From Diaphorobacter aerolatus (GTDB lineage: Bacteria > Pseudomonadota > Gammaproteobacteria > Burkholderiales > Burkholderiaceae_C), in the NCBI RefSeq assembly GCF_014489535.1, contig NZ_CP060783.1:124001-188000 (forward strand): a stretch of DNA of 64,000 bases, written 5' to 3'. Both the position numbers and the translations under genes were made by a program. Of this stretch, positions 1 through 9,565 are shown one piece after another. The notes under the pieces were generated by a model, which was not told where the DNA came from, did not search any database, and saw only the letters and a list, made by a program, of their open reading frames with translations. Position 1 is the first letter of the stretch. Each line of letters opens with the position of its first letter.

Positions 1-420
1 GGCCGCGCGGCGCGAAATGCCGAGGGCAAAGCCATCCTGTACGGGGACCGGATCACCGAATCGATGAAAAAAGCCATCGGGGAGACGGAACGTCGGCGCG
101 CAAAACAGATCGCATACAACGAGTCTCACGGAATCACGCCGCGAAGCATTGTCAAGCAGGTGAAAGACCTGATTGATGGTGTCTACAGTGAAAAGGCGGG
201 CCAGGACAAGGAACGCATGCAGCAACAGGCGGCACGCGAGCTGGAACTGGAGGAAATGTCGGAAAAGGACATTGCGCGCGAGATCAAGCGTCTGGAGAAG
301 GCCATGATGGATCACGCGCGCAATCTGGAATTCGAACAAGCCGCGAGGGTGCGCGACCAACTTTCACGACTCAAGGATCGTGTGTTCGGCGCCCATGGCG
401 GCTCGGAGCGTCAGGCCTGA
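1..420 (+). CDS. uvrB: UvrABC excinuclease subunit B, C-terminal part
   Basis: This is the 3' end of uvrB, read in frame from the first base of the window. UvrB is the damage-verifying helicase-like subunit of nucleotide excision repair. The visible part holds the end of the helicase core ([15 protein letters not shown]) and the C-terminal UVR coiled-coil motif at about 270-390 ([19 protein letters not shown]), which binds UvrC. The protein ends at the TGA at 418-420. The 5' part lies outside the window. Identification is secure from the UVR motif and the preceding conserved stretch. Confidence 0.93.
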   Translation, partial: GRAARNAEGKAILYGDRITESMKKAIGETERRRAKQIAYNESHGITPRSIVKQVKDLIDGVYSEKAGQDKERMQQQAARELELEEMSEKDIAREIKRLEKAMMDHARNLEFEQAARVRDQLSRLKDRVFGAHGGSERQA

Positions 421-519
421 CGCGGTGATCGGCGAGATGGTGCCGGGCAGGCAACGATTGAACGGCACTGTTTCGGCGATAGATTTTGTTACCCGACAAA
501 AATAATAGGGATTTGTGAT

Positions 520-544
520 ATACTTGGGCTAATTACTCAAGAAA
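520..544 (+). promoter_or_regulatory. Candidate IscR type 1 operator upstream of iscR
   Basis: A 25-base imperfect palindrome lies 149 bases upstream of iscR. Its half-sites are ATACTTGGG and CTCAAGAAA around an AT-rich centre. It resembles the type 1 site bound by [2Fe-2S]-IscR, through which IscR represses its own operon when cluster supply is adequate. A second half-site-like string, TACCCGAC, lies nearby at 490-497. The function is inferred from the motif and its position. Confidence 0.5.
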
Positions 545-692
545 ACAACCCCACAAAATTTAGGGCTCTGACGGGCGAACCATAGCGTTTCGCGGCGTCG
601 GAGAGCGGGTGGAGACGGTAGTGCCCGGAGCGCCGACGAGGCCCCGAGGTGTTTCTCAAACGATTCAAGCCTGAACCTACAAGGAGCTTGCG

Positions 693-1229
693 ATGCGTCT
701 CACAACCAAAGGCCGTTTTGCGGTCACAGCCATGATTGATCTGGCCCTGCGTCAGAACAATGGCCCCGTCACCCTGGCGGCGATCAGCCAGCGTCAGCAG
801 ATTTCCCTGTCGTATCTGGAACAACTCTTCGGCAAGCTGCGTCGTCACGAGCTGGTCGAATCCACGCGCGGCCCGGGCGGCGGTTACACGCTGGCCCGCA
901 AGGCTGGTGACATCACTGTTGCCGACATCATCGTGTCCGTTGATGAACCCATCGATGCCACGCAATGCGGCGGCAAGGAAAACTGCCTCGGCGAAGCCGG
1001 TCGCTGCATGACGCACGAACTGTGGGCCTCGCTGAATCAGCGCATGGTGGAGTTCCTCGACTCGGTCACGCTGCAAAAGCTCGTGGACGATCAACTCGCC
1101 AAGGGCGTGCAAATCGAAGACAAGCCGGTGGCTCGCCGCGCGATTTCGACGACTCCGGTGGTCAAGCCCATCCGCGTGAATGCACCGAACTCGGTGTTCG
1201 CGCTGGGCAACGTTTTCGCCAAGTCCTGA
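693..1229 (+). CDS. iscR: Fe-S cluster assembly transcriptional regulator IscR
   Basis: An Rrf2-family regulator of 178 residues and the first gene of the isc operon. The N-terminus is a winged helix (MRLTTKGRFAVTAMIDLAL). Three cysteines expected to hold the [2Fe-2S] cluster are at about residues 92, 98 and 104 (CGGKENCLGEAGRC). The start is supported by AAGGAG about eight bases upstream. In other bacteria IscR senses cluster status and represses isc, and the candidate operator at 520-544 fits autoregulation. The C-terminus is somewhat longer than in E. coli IscR. It is 121 bases upstream of iscS. Confidence 0.95.
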   Translation: MRLTTKGRFAVTAMIDLALRQNNGPVTLAAISQRQQISLSYLEQLFGKLRRHELVESTRGPGGGYTLARKAGDITVADIIVSVDEPIDATQCGGKENCLGEAGRCMTHELWASLNQRMVEFLDSVTLQKLVDDQLAKGVQIEDKPVARRAISTTPVVKPIRVNAPNSVFALGNVFAKS

Positions 1230-1350
1230 TCGGCGCGTGGCTGCGCTTGCCTGCCCACCGGGCGGCAGCGCCGCCGCCTGCATCGGTCATTTATTGAACC
1301 CTTTTCTGTCAACTGACATTCGCCAGCCAGATCGCTAAAGCGAGATAGCC

Positions 1351-2571
1351 ATGGACATGACTCCCCATTTCCCCATTTATCTGGATTACGGTGCGACCAC
1401 CCCTGTGGATCCCCGTGTTGTTGACGCGATGATTCCGTGGTTGCGCGAACACTTCGGCAACGCGGCCTCGCGCAGTCACGCGTGGGGCTGGGAGGCCGAA
1501 GAAATCATCGAGAAGTCGCGTGGCTACGTGGCCGACCTCATCGGTGCCGACCCGCGCGAAATCGTCTGGACCAGCGGCGCGACCGAGGCCATCAACCTCG
1601 CGCTGAAGGGCGCGGCGCAGTTCTACAAGGGCAAGGGCAAACACCTCATCACGCTGAAGACCGAGCACAAGGCCGTGCTGGACACGATGCGTGAACTCGA
1701 GCGCCAGGGCTTTGAGGTCACCTACCTCGACGTGAAGGAAGACGGTCTGCTCGACCTTGAAGCCTTCAAGGCCGCGATCCGTCCCGACACCATCCTCACG
1801 AGCGTGCTGTTCGTGAACAACGAGATCGGCGTGATTCAGGACATCCCTGCGATCGGCGCGATCTGCCGTGAGAAGGGCATCATTTTCCACGTCGATGCAG
1901 CGCAGGCCACGGGCCGTGTGGACATCGACATGACCAAGCTGCCGGTCGACCTGATGAGCATGACCGCGCACAAGACCTATGGTCCCAAGGGCGTGGGCGC
2001 GTTGTATGTGCGTCGCAAGCCGCGCATTCGCCTCGAAGCGCAGATCCATGGCGGTGGCCACGAACGCGGCATGCGTTCGGGAACGCTGCCCACGCACCAG
2101 ATCGTCGGCATGGGCGAGGCGTTTCGCATCATCAAGCTCGAGATGGATGAATTGAATGCCAAGGCCAAGGTCTTGCAGCAACGTCTGCTCGATGGTCTCA
2201 AGGACATCGAACAGGTGTTCATCAACGGCAGCATGGAGCACCGCGTGCCGCAGAATCTGAACATCAGCTTCAACTTCGTCGAAGGCGAATCGCTGATCAT
2301 GGGCATCAAGGGGCTGGCGGTATCGTCCGGTTCTGCCTGCACTTCGGCAAGCCTTGAGCCCAGCTATGTATTGCGCGCACTGGGTCGCAGCGACGAACTG
2401 GCGCACTCCAGCCTGCGCATGACGATCGGTCGCTTCACGACCGAGGAAGAGATCGACTACGCGATCTCCACGATCCGCCACAACGTGGCCAAGCTGCGCG
2501 AACTGAGCCCGCTGTGGGAAATGTACAAGGACGGTGTGGACCTGAGCACCATCCAATGGGCGGCGCACTGA
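1351..2571 (+). CDS. iscS: Cysteine desulfurase IscS
   Basis: A PLP-dependent class V aminotransferase-fold enzyme of 406 residues. It removes sulfur from L-cysteine and passes it as persulfide to IscU and other acceptors. Visible features are the N-terminal [13 protein letters not shown] motif, the PLP lysine region [18 protein letters not shown] at about residues 204-221, and the mobile catalytic-cysteine loop [14 protein letters not shown] at about 326-339. Length and motifs match group I IscS proteins. A start at 1357 (second Met) is also possible. It lies between iscR and iscU in the canonical order. Confidence 0.97.
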   Translation: MDMTPHFPIYLDYGATTPVDPRVVDAMIPWLREHFGNAASRSHAWGWEAEEIIEKSRGYVADLIGADPREIVWTSGATEAINLALKGAAQFYKGKGKHLITLKTEHKAVLDTMRELERQGFEVTYLDVKEDGLLDLEAFKAAIRPDTILTSVLFVNNEIGVIQDIPAIGAICREKGIIFHVDAAQATGRVDIDMTKLPVDLMSMTAHKTYGPKGVGALYVRRKPRIRLEAQIHGGGHERGMRSGTLPTHQIVGMGEAFRIIKLEMDELNAKAKVLQQRLLDGLKDIEQVFINGSMEHRVPQNLNISFNFVEGESLIMGIKGLAVSSGSACTSASLEPSYVLRALGRSDELAHSSLRMTIGRFTTEEEIDYAISTIRHNVAKLRELSPLWEMYKDGVDLSTIQWAAH

Positions 2572-2639
2572 TTTCAAATTGACCGCTGCACCCGCCAGAG
2601 CCGAACGCCTGGCGGCCCACGCAGCCAAAGGAGTACATC

Positions 2640-3053
2640 ATGGCTTATTCAGACAAAGTGATCGATCATTACGAAAACCCGCGCAACGTGGGCTCGTTTG
2701 ACAAAGGTGACGACACCGTCGGCACCGGTATGGTCGGCGCACCGGCTTGCGGCGACGTGATGAAGCTGCAGATCAAGGTGAATCCCGAAACCGGGGTCAT
2801 CGAAGACGCGCGTTTCAAGACCTACGGCTGCGGCTCGGCGATTGCGTCGTCTTCGCTCGTGACCGAGTGGGTCAAGGGCAAGACCATCGACGAAGCGGCC
2901 GCGCTCAAGAACAGCGTGATCGCCGAAGAACTGGCACTGCCTCCCGTGAAGATTCACTGCTCCATCCTGGCAGAAGACGCCATCAAGGCAGCCGTGAACG
3001 ACTACAAGGCCAAGCACGGCGAAACCGTTGCCGCCGATTCGACGGCGGCATAA
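2640..3053 (+). CDS. iscU: Fe-S cluster assembly scaffold IscU
   Basis: A 137-residue scaffold protein on which [2Fe-2S] clusters are built from iron and IscS-derived sulfur. The three ligand cysteines are visible in [21 protein letters not shown] and [15 protein letters not shown], and the HscA-recognition LPPVK motif precedes the last one. A good AAGGAG ribosome site lies before the ATG. It is 68 bases after iscS and 5 bases before iscA, consistent with cotranscription. Confidence 0.97.
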   Translation: MAYSDKVIDHYENPRNVGSFDKGDDTVGTGMVGAPACGDVMKLQIKVNPETGVIEDARFKTYGCGSAIASSSLVTEWVKGKTIDEAAALKNSVIAEELALPPVKIHCSILAEDAIKAAVNDYKAKHGETVAADSTAA

Positions 3054-3058
3054 GCAAC

Positions 3059-3382
3059 ATGGCAGTGACTTTGACCGAAGCTGCCGCAAGGCACGTCAGC
3101 CGTTACCTGTCCCGACGGGGCAAGGGGCTCGGCGTGCGTCTGGGCGTGAAGACCACCGGCTGCTCGGGTCTGGCGTACAAGCTGGAATACGTGGACGATC
3201 AGGCTCCCGAGGACATCATCTTCGAGAACCACGGCGTGAAGCTGCTGATCGATCCCAAGAGCCTTGCATACATCGACGGCACCGAGCTTGACTTTGTGCG
3301 CGAAGGCCTCAACGAAGGCTTCAAGTTCAACAATCCTAACGAGCGAGACCGTTGCGGCTGCGGCGAAAGCTTCAGAGTCTGA
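3059..3382 (+). CDS. iscA: Iron-sulfur cluster assembly protein IscA
   Basis: An A-type carrier of 107 residues that accepts or delivers Fe-S clusters or iron. The three conserved cysteines are in [13 protein letters not shown] and the C-terminal [11 protein letters not shown]. The ATG at 3059 is five bases past the iscU stop and has no separate strong ribosome site, so translational coupling to iscU is likely. An overlapping longer frame begins further upstream inside iscU, but only the part from 3059 is IscA. Confidence 0.95.
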   Translation: MAVTLTEAAARHVSRYLSRRGKGLGVRLGVKTTGCSGLAYKLEYVDDQAPEDIIFENHGVKLLIDPKSLAYIDGTELDFVREGLNEGFKFNNPNERDRCGCGESFRV

Positions 3383-3400
3383 ACGGTATGACTCGTCAGC

Positions 3401-3438
3401 AAAACCGCCAATGCGCTCAGGTGCTGGCGGTTTTTTTC
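3401..3438 (+). terminator. Hairpin plus T-run between iscA and hscB
   Basis: The arms AAAACCGCCA (3401-3410) and TGGCGGTTTT (3425-3434) can pair around a 14-base loop and are followed by more T residues. This is the shape of an intrinsic terminator. It lies inside the isc operon, ending only six bases before the hscB start codon. It may therefore act as an attenuator or partial terminator that lowers hscBA-fdx relative to iscSUA, and it also covers the hscB ribosome-binding region. Confidence 0.65.
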
Positions 3439-3443
3439 TTCCC

Positions 3444-3962
3444 ATGAATCTGCAATCAGACGATTTTGAATTGTTCGCCGTGCCGCGGCAATTCGCACAG
3501 GACCGCGCGCAACTCGACGCGCGCTGGAAAGACCTGCAACGCGAGGCGCATCCCGACCGATTTTCGGCGCAGGGTGCGGCGGCGCAGCGCGTGGCCATGC
3601 AATGGTCGGTGCGCATCAACGAGGCTTACCAGCGCCTGAAGGACCCGCTCAAGCGCGCGAGCTATCTGTGCGAGCTGAACGGCGCGGCAATCGCTGCGGA
3701 AGACAACACGGCCATGCCACCCGCATTTCTGATGCAGCAGATGGAATGGCGCGAAGCGCTCGACGACGCGCGCGGCGAAACGGCGCTCGACGAACTTGAC
3801 GACATGGTACAGGCCGCAAGCAGGCAGTCGCTTGCGCGGCTCGCCGCATTGATTGATGAGCAAAAGGACTTTGCCGCTGCCGCGCAGGAAGTCAGAGCCC
3901 TCATGTTCATTGCGCGATTTGCGCACGATGTCGATGCCAAACACGAGCAGCTAGCACAATAG
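3444..3962 (+). CDS. hscB: Fe-S assembly J-type co-chaperone HscB
   Basis: A 172-residue Hsc20-type co-chaperone that brings IscU to HscA and stimulates its ATPase. The N-terminal J domain contains the HPD tripeptide (REAHPDRF) at about residues 35-42, and the C-terminal three-helix domain that binds IscU follows from about residue 95. The start at 3444 gives the usual N-terminus and length. There is no clear ribosome site, because the bases before the ATG are the T-run and 3' arm of a hairpin. It is followed 126 bases later by hscA. Confidence 0.93.
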   Translation: MNLQSDDFELFAVPRQFAQDRAQLDARWKDLQREAHPDRFSAQGAAAQRVAMQWSVRINEAYQRLKDPLKRASYLCELNGAAIAAEDNTAMPPAFLMQQMEWREALDDARGETALDELDDMVQAASRQSLARLAALIDEQKDFAAAAQEVRALMFIARFAHDVDAKHEQLAQ

Positions 3963-4088
3963 GGTTTGTGCCTGGCGCGTGCCCCGCAGATGCGCGGGCC
4001 ACCAGTGATGCTGCTGCATAGGCGAATACGGGGTTGTTCAACGCCTGCGGCATTCGCTTTCAACCTATTCAGAACAAAGACAGATTTC

Positions 4089-5971
4089 ATGGCGCTCCTG
4101 CAGATTTCCGAACCCGGCCAGTCTCCCGACCCGCATCAGCGAAGAATCGCGGTGGGCATCGATCTAGGCACCACGCATTCGCTGGTGGCCGCCGTGCGCC
4201 ATGGAGTTGCCGAGTGCCTGCCCGACGAACAGGGCAGGGTGCTGCTGCCGTCCGTGGTGCGCTACATGCAGGGCGGTGGCCGTCAGATCGGCCACGAGGC
4301 AGTCGCCTCGCGTTTGCAGGATCCCGTCAACACCATTGCATCGGTGAAGCGCTTCATGGGTCGTGGCCTGAATGACATCGCCGACCGCGCCGCGCTGCCC
4401 TACGACCTGCTTGCTGCCGATGGCAGCGATCAGGAGCAGCGGCAGGGCATGGTCGCGATTCAAACGGCGGGTGGCGTGAAGTCGCCCGTCGAAGTGAGCG
4501 CGGAAATTCTCGCGACGCTGCGGTTTCGCGCCGAAGACAGCTTCAACGACGATATCTACGGCGCGGTCATCACCGTGCCGGCGTACTTCGACGATGCACA
4601 GCGCCAGGCCACGAAGGACGCGGCGAGGCTTGCGGGCTGAATCTGCTGCGCCTGATCAACGAGCCCACGGCCGCCGCGATTGCCTACGGTCTCGACAATT
4701 CGTCCGAAGGACTGTACGCGGTCTATGACCTGGGCGGCGGTACCTTCGACATCTCGGTTTTGCGACTCACGCAGGGCGTGTTCGAAGTCATCGCCACGGG
4801 CGGCGACTCCGCGCTCGGCGGCGATGACTACGACGCCGCGCTGGCCGACTGGCTGCTTGCGCGCGAGGGTTTGCAGGCACAGACGCCCGCGGAAAAAACT
4901 GCGGTGCGCATGGCCGCGCGCACTGCCAAGGAGGCGCTGACCGATGCGCCCACCGCACAGTTCGCGGCCATGTTGGCCGGCACGGCGCTCGAAGTGACCG
5001 TGACGCGCGCAGACTTCGATGCGGCGACCGCGGAACTCACCAGGCGCACGCTGACGGCGGTGCGCCGCACCCTGCGCGATGCACAGCTCTCGCGCGATGA
5101 CGTGCAGGGCGTCGTCATGGTCGGCGGCTCCACGCGCATGCCGCAGGTGCGCGCGGCGGTAGCCGATTTTTTCGGCAGCGAACCGCTGATCAATCTGAAT
5201 CCCGATGAGGTCGTGGCGCTTGGCGCATCGATTCAGGCCAATCAGCTTGCAGGCAACAACTCGGCCGGCGATCTGCTGCTGCTCGATGTGATCCCGCTGT
5301 CGCTCGGCGTCGAGACCATGGGTGGTCTGGTCGAGCGCATCGTTGGTCGCAACGAAACCATTCCGACCGCCAAGGCGCAGGACTTCACCACCTACAAGGA
5401 TGGGCAGACCGCGATGGCCATCCATGTGGTGCAGGGCGAGCGCGATCTGGTGGCCGACTGCCGCAGCCTTGCGCGGTTTGAACTGCGCGGCATTCCCGCC
5501 ATGGCCGCAGGTGCCGCGCGCATCCGCGTGACGTTCACCGTCGATGCCGATGGCCTGCTCAGCGTGAGCGCCAGAGAGCAGGGCAGCGGCGTCGAGGCGC
5601 ACGTCGATGTGAAGCCCTCGTATGGCCTCTCCGATGATCAGATTGCCCGCATGCTCGAAGACGGATTTGCCACCGCGCAGGCCGACATGAAGGCCCGCGC
5701 CGTGGTCGAGGCTCGGGTCGATGCCGACCGCTTGCTGCTCGCGACCCAGAGCGCCCTCGATATCGACGGTGACGTGCTGCAGGCCGATGAGCGCGCCCAC
5801 ATCGACGCGCTCATGGAGTCGCTTCGCGAGCTGCTCACCAGGAGCGAAGACGCGGGCGAAATCGAAGCCGCGTCGGAGGCCCTTGCCAAGGGCACGGAAA
5901 ATTTTGCGGCCCAGCGCATGAACCGCGGCATTCGCCAGGCGCTGGCCGGAAAAAACATCCAGTCGATCTGA
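4089..5971 (+). CDS. hscA: Fe-S assembly Hsp70 chaperone HscA (frameshifted in this sequence)
   Basis: A specialised Hsp70 that uses ATP to release Fe-S clusters from IscU. The ATPase domain shows [13 protein letters not shown] and, after the break, [15 protein letters not shown] and [13 protein letters not shown]. The substrate-binding domain follows. The frame stops at about 4640 after AARLAG, and the match continues one frame over with [20 protein letters not shown] single missing C in GGGC(C)TGAAT near 4636 explains this. The restored protein is about 627 residues, normal for HscA. I read it as a sequence error, because the rest of the protein is fully conserved. Confidence 0.93.
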
Positions 5972-6022
5972 GGCAGTCAGCGTCAAGCATCACCACGAAC
6001 ACATCCCACGCGAACTCACCAC

Positions 6023-6361
6023 ATGCCCGTCATCAAGATACTTCCGCATCCAGAGTATTGCCCGCAAGGCGCCGAAATCACCGCACCCTCCGGTACCTCC
6101 ATCTGTGAAGCGCTGCTGGACAACAAGATCAACATCGAGCACGCCTGCGACATGAGCTGCGCGTGCACGACCTGCCATGTCATCGTGCGCAAGGGCCTCG
6201 ATTCGCTCAACGAAGCCGAAGAGGAAGAGGAAGACCTGCTCGATCGCGCCTGGGGACTTGAGCCACAATCACGCCTGTCCTGCCAGGCGATCCTCGCCAA
6301 GGACGACGTCACGGTGGAGATTCCCAAATACTCCATCAATCACGCCAAGGAGAACCACTGA
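6023..6361 (+). CDS. fdx: ISC-type [2Fe-2S] ferredoxin
   Basis: A 112-residue adrenodoxin-type ferredoxin that supplies electrons during cluster assembly on IscU. The ligand cysteines are in HACDMSCACTTCHVIV with the fourth in RLSCQAI. An acidic segment (NEAEEEEEDLLDRAW) is typical of partner binding. It is the last isc gene, 51 bases after hscA. Its stop codon overlaps the start of dnaQ (TGATG). No iscX follows. Confidence 0.95.
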   Translation: MPVIKILPHPEYCPQGAEITAPSGTSICEALLDNKINIEHACDMSCACTTCHVIVRKGLDSLNEAEEEEEDLLDRAWGLEPQSRLSCQAILAKDDVTVEIPKYSINHAKENH

Positions 6362-7098
6362 TGTCGCGCCAGATCGTGCTGGATACGGAAACCACGGGCC
6401 TGTCCGCTGAAACGGGCGACCGCATCATCGAGCTGGGCTGCGTGGAACTGCTGAACCGCAAGCTCACGGGCCGCAACCTGCACATCTACTTCAACCCCGA
6501 GCGCGACAGCCACGAAGACGCGCTGCGGGTGCACGGCATCAGCAACGACTTTCTCAAGGACAAGCCCAAGTTTGCCGAGCAGGCCGACGAGATCGTCGAA
6601 TACCTGCAAGGCGCCGAACTCATCATTCACAACGCCGCGTTCGACATCGGCTTCCTGAACAAGGAGTTCCAGCTCTGTGGCCGCATGCCCGTCAAGAGCT
6701 ATGTTGAAGGTGTGATCGACACCCTGGCCATGGCCAAGGAAATGTTCCCGGGCAAACGCAACTCGCTCGATGCACTGTGCGACCGCCTCGAAGTCGACAA
6801 CTCGGGCCGCACCCTGCACGGCGCCTTGCTCGACGCGGAACTGCTGGCCGACGTCTTCATCAACATGACCCGCGGGCAGGAAGCCCTGCTGATCGCCGAT
6901 GAAGAATCCCGGGACAAGAGCAACGCCAACGGCGTTCGCGTCGCCGCTGTGGATTTCAGCACGCTGAAACTTCAGGTCATCAAAGCCAGCGAAACCGAGC
7001 TTGCGGCGCACCTCGATGTTCTCAAGCAGATCGACAAGTCGAGCGGCGGAAAAACCATCTGGCAACACGCGACGGAAGCCCAAGGTTCCATGTCATAA
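6361..7098 (+). CDS. dnaQ: DNA polymerase III epsilon subunit (3'-5' proofreading exonuclease)
   Basis: A 245-residue DEDDh exonuclease. ExoI is visible near the N-terminus (IVLDTETTGLSAETGDR), ExoII near HNAAFDIGFLNKEF at about residues 93-106, and ExoIII around HGALLDAELLADVF at about 158-171. The C-terminal tail after about residue 185 would bind the polymerase alpha subunit. It overlaps the fdx stop by one base, so it is probably read through from the isc operon. Its last codons overlap the likely promoter of the downstream tRNA. Confidence 0.93.
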   Translation: MSRQIVLDTETTGLSAETGDRIIELGCVELLNRKLTGRNLHIYFNPERDSHEDALRVHGISNDFLKDKPKFAEQADEIVEYLQGAELIIHNAAFDIGFLNKEFQLCGRMPVKSYVEGVIDTLAMAKEMFPGKRNSLDALCDRLEVDNSGRTLHGALLDAELLADVFINMTRGQEALLIADEESRDKSNANGVRVAAVDFSTLKLQVIKASETELAAHLDVLKQIDKSSGGKTIWQHATEAQGSMS

Positions 7099-7099
7099 T
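7094..7099 (+). promoter_or_regulatory. Possible -10 element of tRNA-Val
   Basis: The hexamer CATAAT overlaps the dnaQ stop codon and lies 21 bases before the tRNA 5' end. This is a plausible position for a -10 box. No convincing -35 hexamer is visible. Confidence 0.35.
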
Positions 7100-7120
7100 T
7101 GCGGTCTTGTCGCAAGACAT

Positions 7121-7195
7121 GGGTGATTAGCTCAGCGGTAGAGCACTGCCTTCACACGGCAGGGGTCACATGTTCGATCCATGTATCACCCACCA
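7121..7195 (+). tRNA. tRNA-Val (anticodon CAC)
   Basis: A complete 75-base cloverleaf with encoded CCA. The acceptor stem pairs GGGTGAT with ATCACCC, and the anticodon stem pairs CTGCC with GGCAG around the loop TTCACAC, which gives anticodon CAC (valine, GTG codons). The T-arm carries TTCGATC. The same sequence occurs twice more on the opposite strand at 25902-25976 and 26029-26103. Confidence 0.96.
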
Positions 7196-7201
7196 GATTT
7201 G

Positions 7202-7240
7202 AAACCCTCTTGAATCACTGATTCAAGAGGGTTTTTTGTT
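7202..7240 (+). terminator. Intrinsic terminator after tRNA-Val
   Basis: A 15-base perfect stem (7202-7216 with 7220-7234, loop ACT) is followed by a T-run. The stem core CCTCTTGAATC is also present in the terminator beside the other two tRNA-Val genes (25858-25896). It probably ends transcription of the tRNA, and on the other strand possibly the long ccm operon. Confidence 0.88.
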
Positions 7241-7283
7241 TTGGGCTACATCCACACCGAAGCCCATCCCGAGTCCAACCGGC

Positions 7284-8581
7284 TCACTGAGAACCCAATT
7301 GCAGCGCAAGCCCGGATTCGCGCGGGCTCACCGTGACGGCCTGGCTGTAGACGTCGCCGGGCTGAGGCATGGCCTCGCCGTTGCGCGAGAGGCGTGCCTG
7401 TAGTTGCAGGCGCAGGTCGGGCGTGAGCGCGAACGCAGGGTCCAGAAGCTGATTCGGACCGAGGTGAAAGCTGGTGGGCAGTCTGGATGCAGGCAGGCGC
7501 AGCACGGCCACCGGAGCGGGCGATTGGCTGCGCGCACGACCACGTAGATTCTGGCCGTGGAGGGCAGGGCCGGGATGTCTGCGGCCCCTTGTTGCAGCGT
7601 CAGTTGGCCGGACAGGGCCAGGCGCGCGGGCGGCGCGGCAGGTTCAGGACGTGACGGCGGCTTGGCGTTTGGTGCCGACACGGGTGCGGGCGAATCCAAG
7701 TTTTCGAGTTGCAGCAGATCATCCTGCACGCGAAGTGCGATTTCGCTGCCTGGCTCGAGCTGGGCCAGCAGCGTCTGCCAATGCCGCTGCGCGGTGGCGT
7801 ATTCGCCACGCCGTGCGGCGGCGGCTCCGGCGAGCGCGAGGGCCTTGGGTTGTGCTGCATCGAGCTGCAATGCCTGCGCGATGCTGGCACCGGCAGCGCC
7901 TTCCAGATCACCATCCTGCAGCGATGCCTGCGCATCGGCCTGATCGGCAAGCAATTGGGCTTGCGCGCTGGCAGGTGCATTGCTTCGTTGTGCTTCCTTG
8001 AATGCCTGTTGATACGCGTTGGCGGCGTCGCCAAAGCGCTCGAGCGTTTCATACGAGCGAGCCAGCATGACCCAGCCGCCAAGATTCTGCGGGTCGGCTT
8101 TCAGGCGCTCGGCGAGACCGTCCACCATGGCTTGAATCTGCCCCTGGCCGATGCCGTCGCCATGGGCATCGTCGCCGCTCGAACTCTGCGCGAGCAACTG
8201 CGCCGCTGCACGTGGGTCGCCCACCTTTTGATAGAGCGCGAGCGACACCGTGGGCAGCAGCACCGCGAGCGCCAGAGCACTGCCGCGCAGCAGCCAGGGA
8301 CTGCGCTGCCATGTGCTCGCGAGAGGGCGGCGATCAAGTTCGAGCAGCAAACGCCGATGCAGTTCATCGACCGCCTGCGCGTATTCGCCGTCACCGAGAT
8401 TGCCGCGCGCGCGTTCCTGTTCAAGCTCTGCGCGTTGCCCCTGATAGAGCGCGCGCAAGGTCTGCTCATCCCGCAGCGGGGGCTGCGTGGCGGCTTCCCT
8501 GAGCAGCGGCGGCAGCAACACCGCCAGGCACAGCAGCAGCAGGACGATGGCGCCAAGCCAGAGCCAATGCATCATGGTCAT
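7284..8581 (-). CDS. ccmI: Cytochrome c maturation protein CcmI (frameshifted in this sequence)
   Basis: A CcmI/CycH-type protein that holds apocytochrome c and presents it to CcmF/H. The N-terminus has membrane segments (MHWLWLGAIVLLLLCLAVLL and a second around residue 95) and a large TPR-containing periplasmic part with repeats such as LGGWVMLARSYETLERFGDA. The frame breaks near 7520 after VVVRAANRP and continues as VAVLRLPASRLPTSF with one C restored. The C-terminal domain then runs to 7284. The start overlaps the ccmH stop (ATGA). It is the last gene of the nap-ccm run. Confidence 0.85.
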
Positions 8582-9051
8582 GATCGTGGTTCCTGTTTGC
8601 CGGATTCGAGCCAGCGCTCGGCACGCTCGCGTTCCTGTGGGCTGAGTGTCGTTTGCTTGCGCGCTTTGGGCAGGTTCCTGCGCAACAGCCAGAGACCACC
8701 GAGCGCGATAAAAAACGGCGACAACCACAGCAGCCACGTGGAGGCTTTCCACGGCGGGTTGTAGCGCACGAACGTGCCGTAGCGCTGCTCGAAGAACGCG
8801 ACGATCTGTTCATCGGTGTGGCCCTGCTCCAATTGCACTCGGATCTGCTGGCGCATGTCCTGCGCAATCGGCGCGCGGGATTCAGCGACGGTCTGGTTCT
8901 GGCAGACCACGCAGCGCAACTGACTTGCCAGCGCGGCCTCGCGTTCTTCGAGCGACTGCGCGCGCGCCGAGTTGGCTGTGAACAGGGTTGCGATGCTGAT
9001 GGTCAACAGCAGCCCTGCAAGGTGGGTGACGAAGGGAATTCGGGTGTTCAT
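8578..9051 (-). CDS. ccmH: Cytochrome c maturation thiol oxidoreductase CcmH
   Basis: A 157-residue periplasmic membrane-anchored protein. A signal/anchor segment (GLLLTISIATLFTANSARAQ) precedes the redox motif LRCVVCQNQ at about residues 45-53, and a C-terminal transmembrane helix is at WLLWLSPFFIALGGLWLL. CcmH reduces the apocytochrome CXXCH disulfide before heme attachment. It overlaps both neighbours by four bases (ATGA), as expected for strict translational coupling. Confidence 0.93.
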   Translation of the reverse strand: MNTRIPFVTHLAGLLLTISIATLFTANSARAQSLEEREAALASQLRCVVCQNQTVAESRAPIAQDMRQQIRVQLEQGHTDEQIVAFFEQRYGTFVRYNPPWKASTWLLWLSPFFIALGGLWLLRRNLPKARKQTTLSPQERERAERWLESGKQEPRS

Positions 9052-9565
9052 CGCAATGCCTTGATTGCTGGCAGCAGCTTGTCCTGCCAGACTTCCGCAG
9101 TCACCGGGCCCAGGTGGCGCAAGCGCACGATGCCCCTGCCATCGATGACGAAGGTTTCGGGGACAGCCTGGATGCCGAAGTCCATGCCGACGCGGCCATC
9201 GGCGTCCACGGCGGAGGCGACGTAAGGGTTGCCTGCGACGCGCAGCAGTGCCTTGGCCTTTTCGGGCTTGTCCTTGTAGTTGAGTCCGTAGACCGGTACC
9301 TTGTCGCGCTGCGACATGGTTTGCAGAATGGGCAGCTCCTGTCGGCAAGGCGCGCACCATGACGCCCAGACGTTGAGCAGCCAGACCTGACCCTGCAGGT
9401 CCTTGAGCATCAACCGCTGCTCGGGTTGTCGAGCAGTGGCCGATCGATTTCCGGCGCGCTCTGCTCGATCAGCGCCGAAGGCAGGTTGCGCGGATCGCGT
9501 TGCAGGCCGAGACCGAGCATGACGGCAAGGCCCAGGAAAATGGCGAGTGGAATGGCGAACCGCAT
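9048..9565 (-). CDS. ccmG: Periplasmic thioredoxin CcmG/DsbE (frameshifted in this sequence)
   Basis: A membrane-anchored thioredoxin-like protein that keeps CcmH and apocytochrome c reduced. The N-terminal anchor is RFAIPLAIFLGLAVMLGLGL and the active site is WASWCAPCRQELP. The frame stops at about 9410 after LLDNPSSG. The family sequence continues in the next frame as QRLMLKDLQGQVWLLNV once one C is restored near 9425. The restored length is 172 residues, normal for the family. The cis-proline motif is present (AVPETFVI). Confidence 0.9.

Noticed and set aside
4640-4760. Reading hscA, purD, norB, nirS and others as true pseudogenes or split genes
   Set aside because: All breaks are repaired by adding one G or C (two adjacent ones at nirE), and the sequence on both sides stays conserved, including in housekeeping genes. 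An artefact is the simpler explanation.
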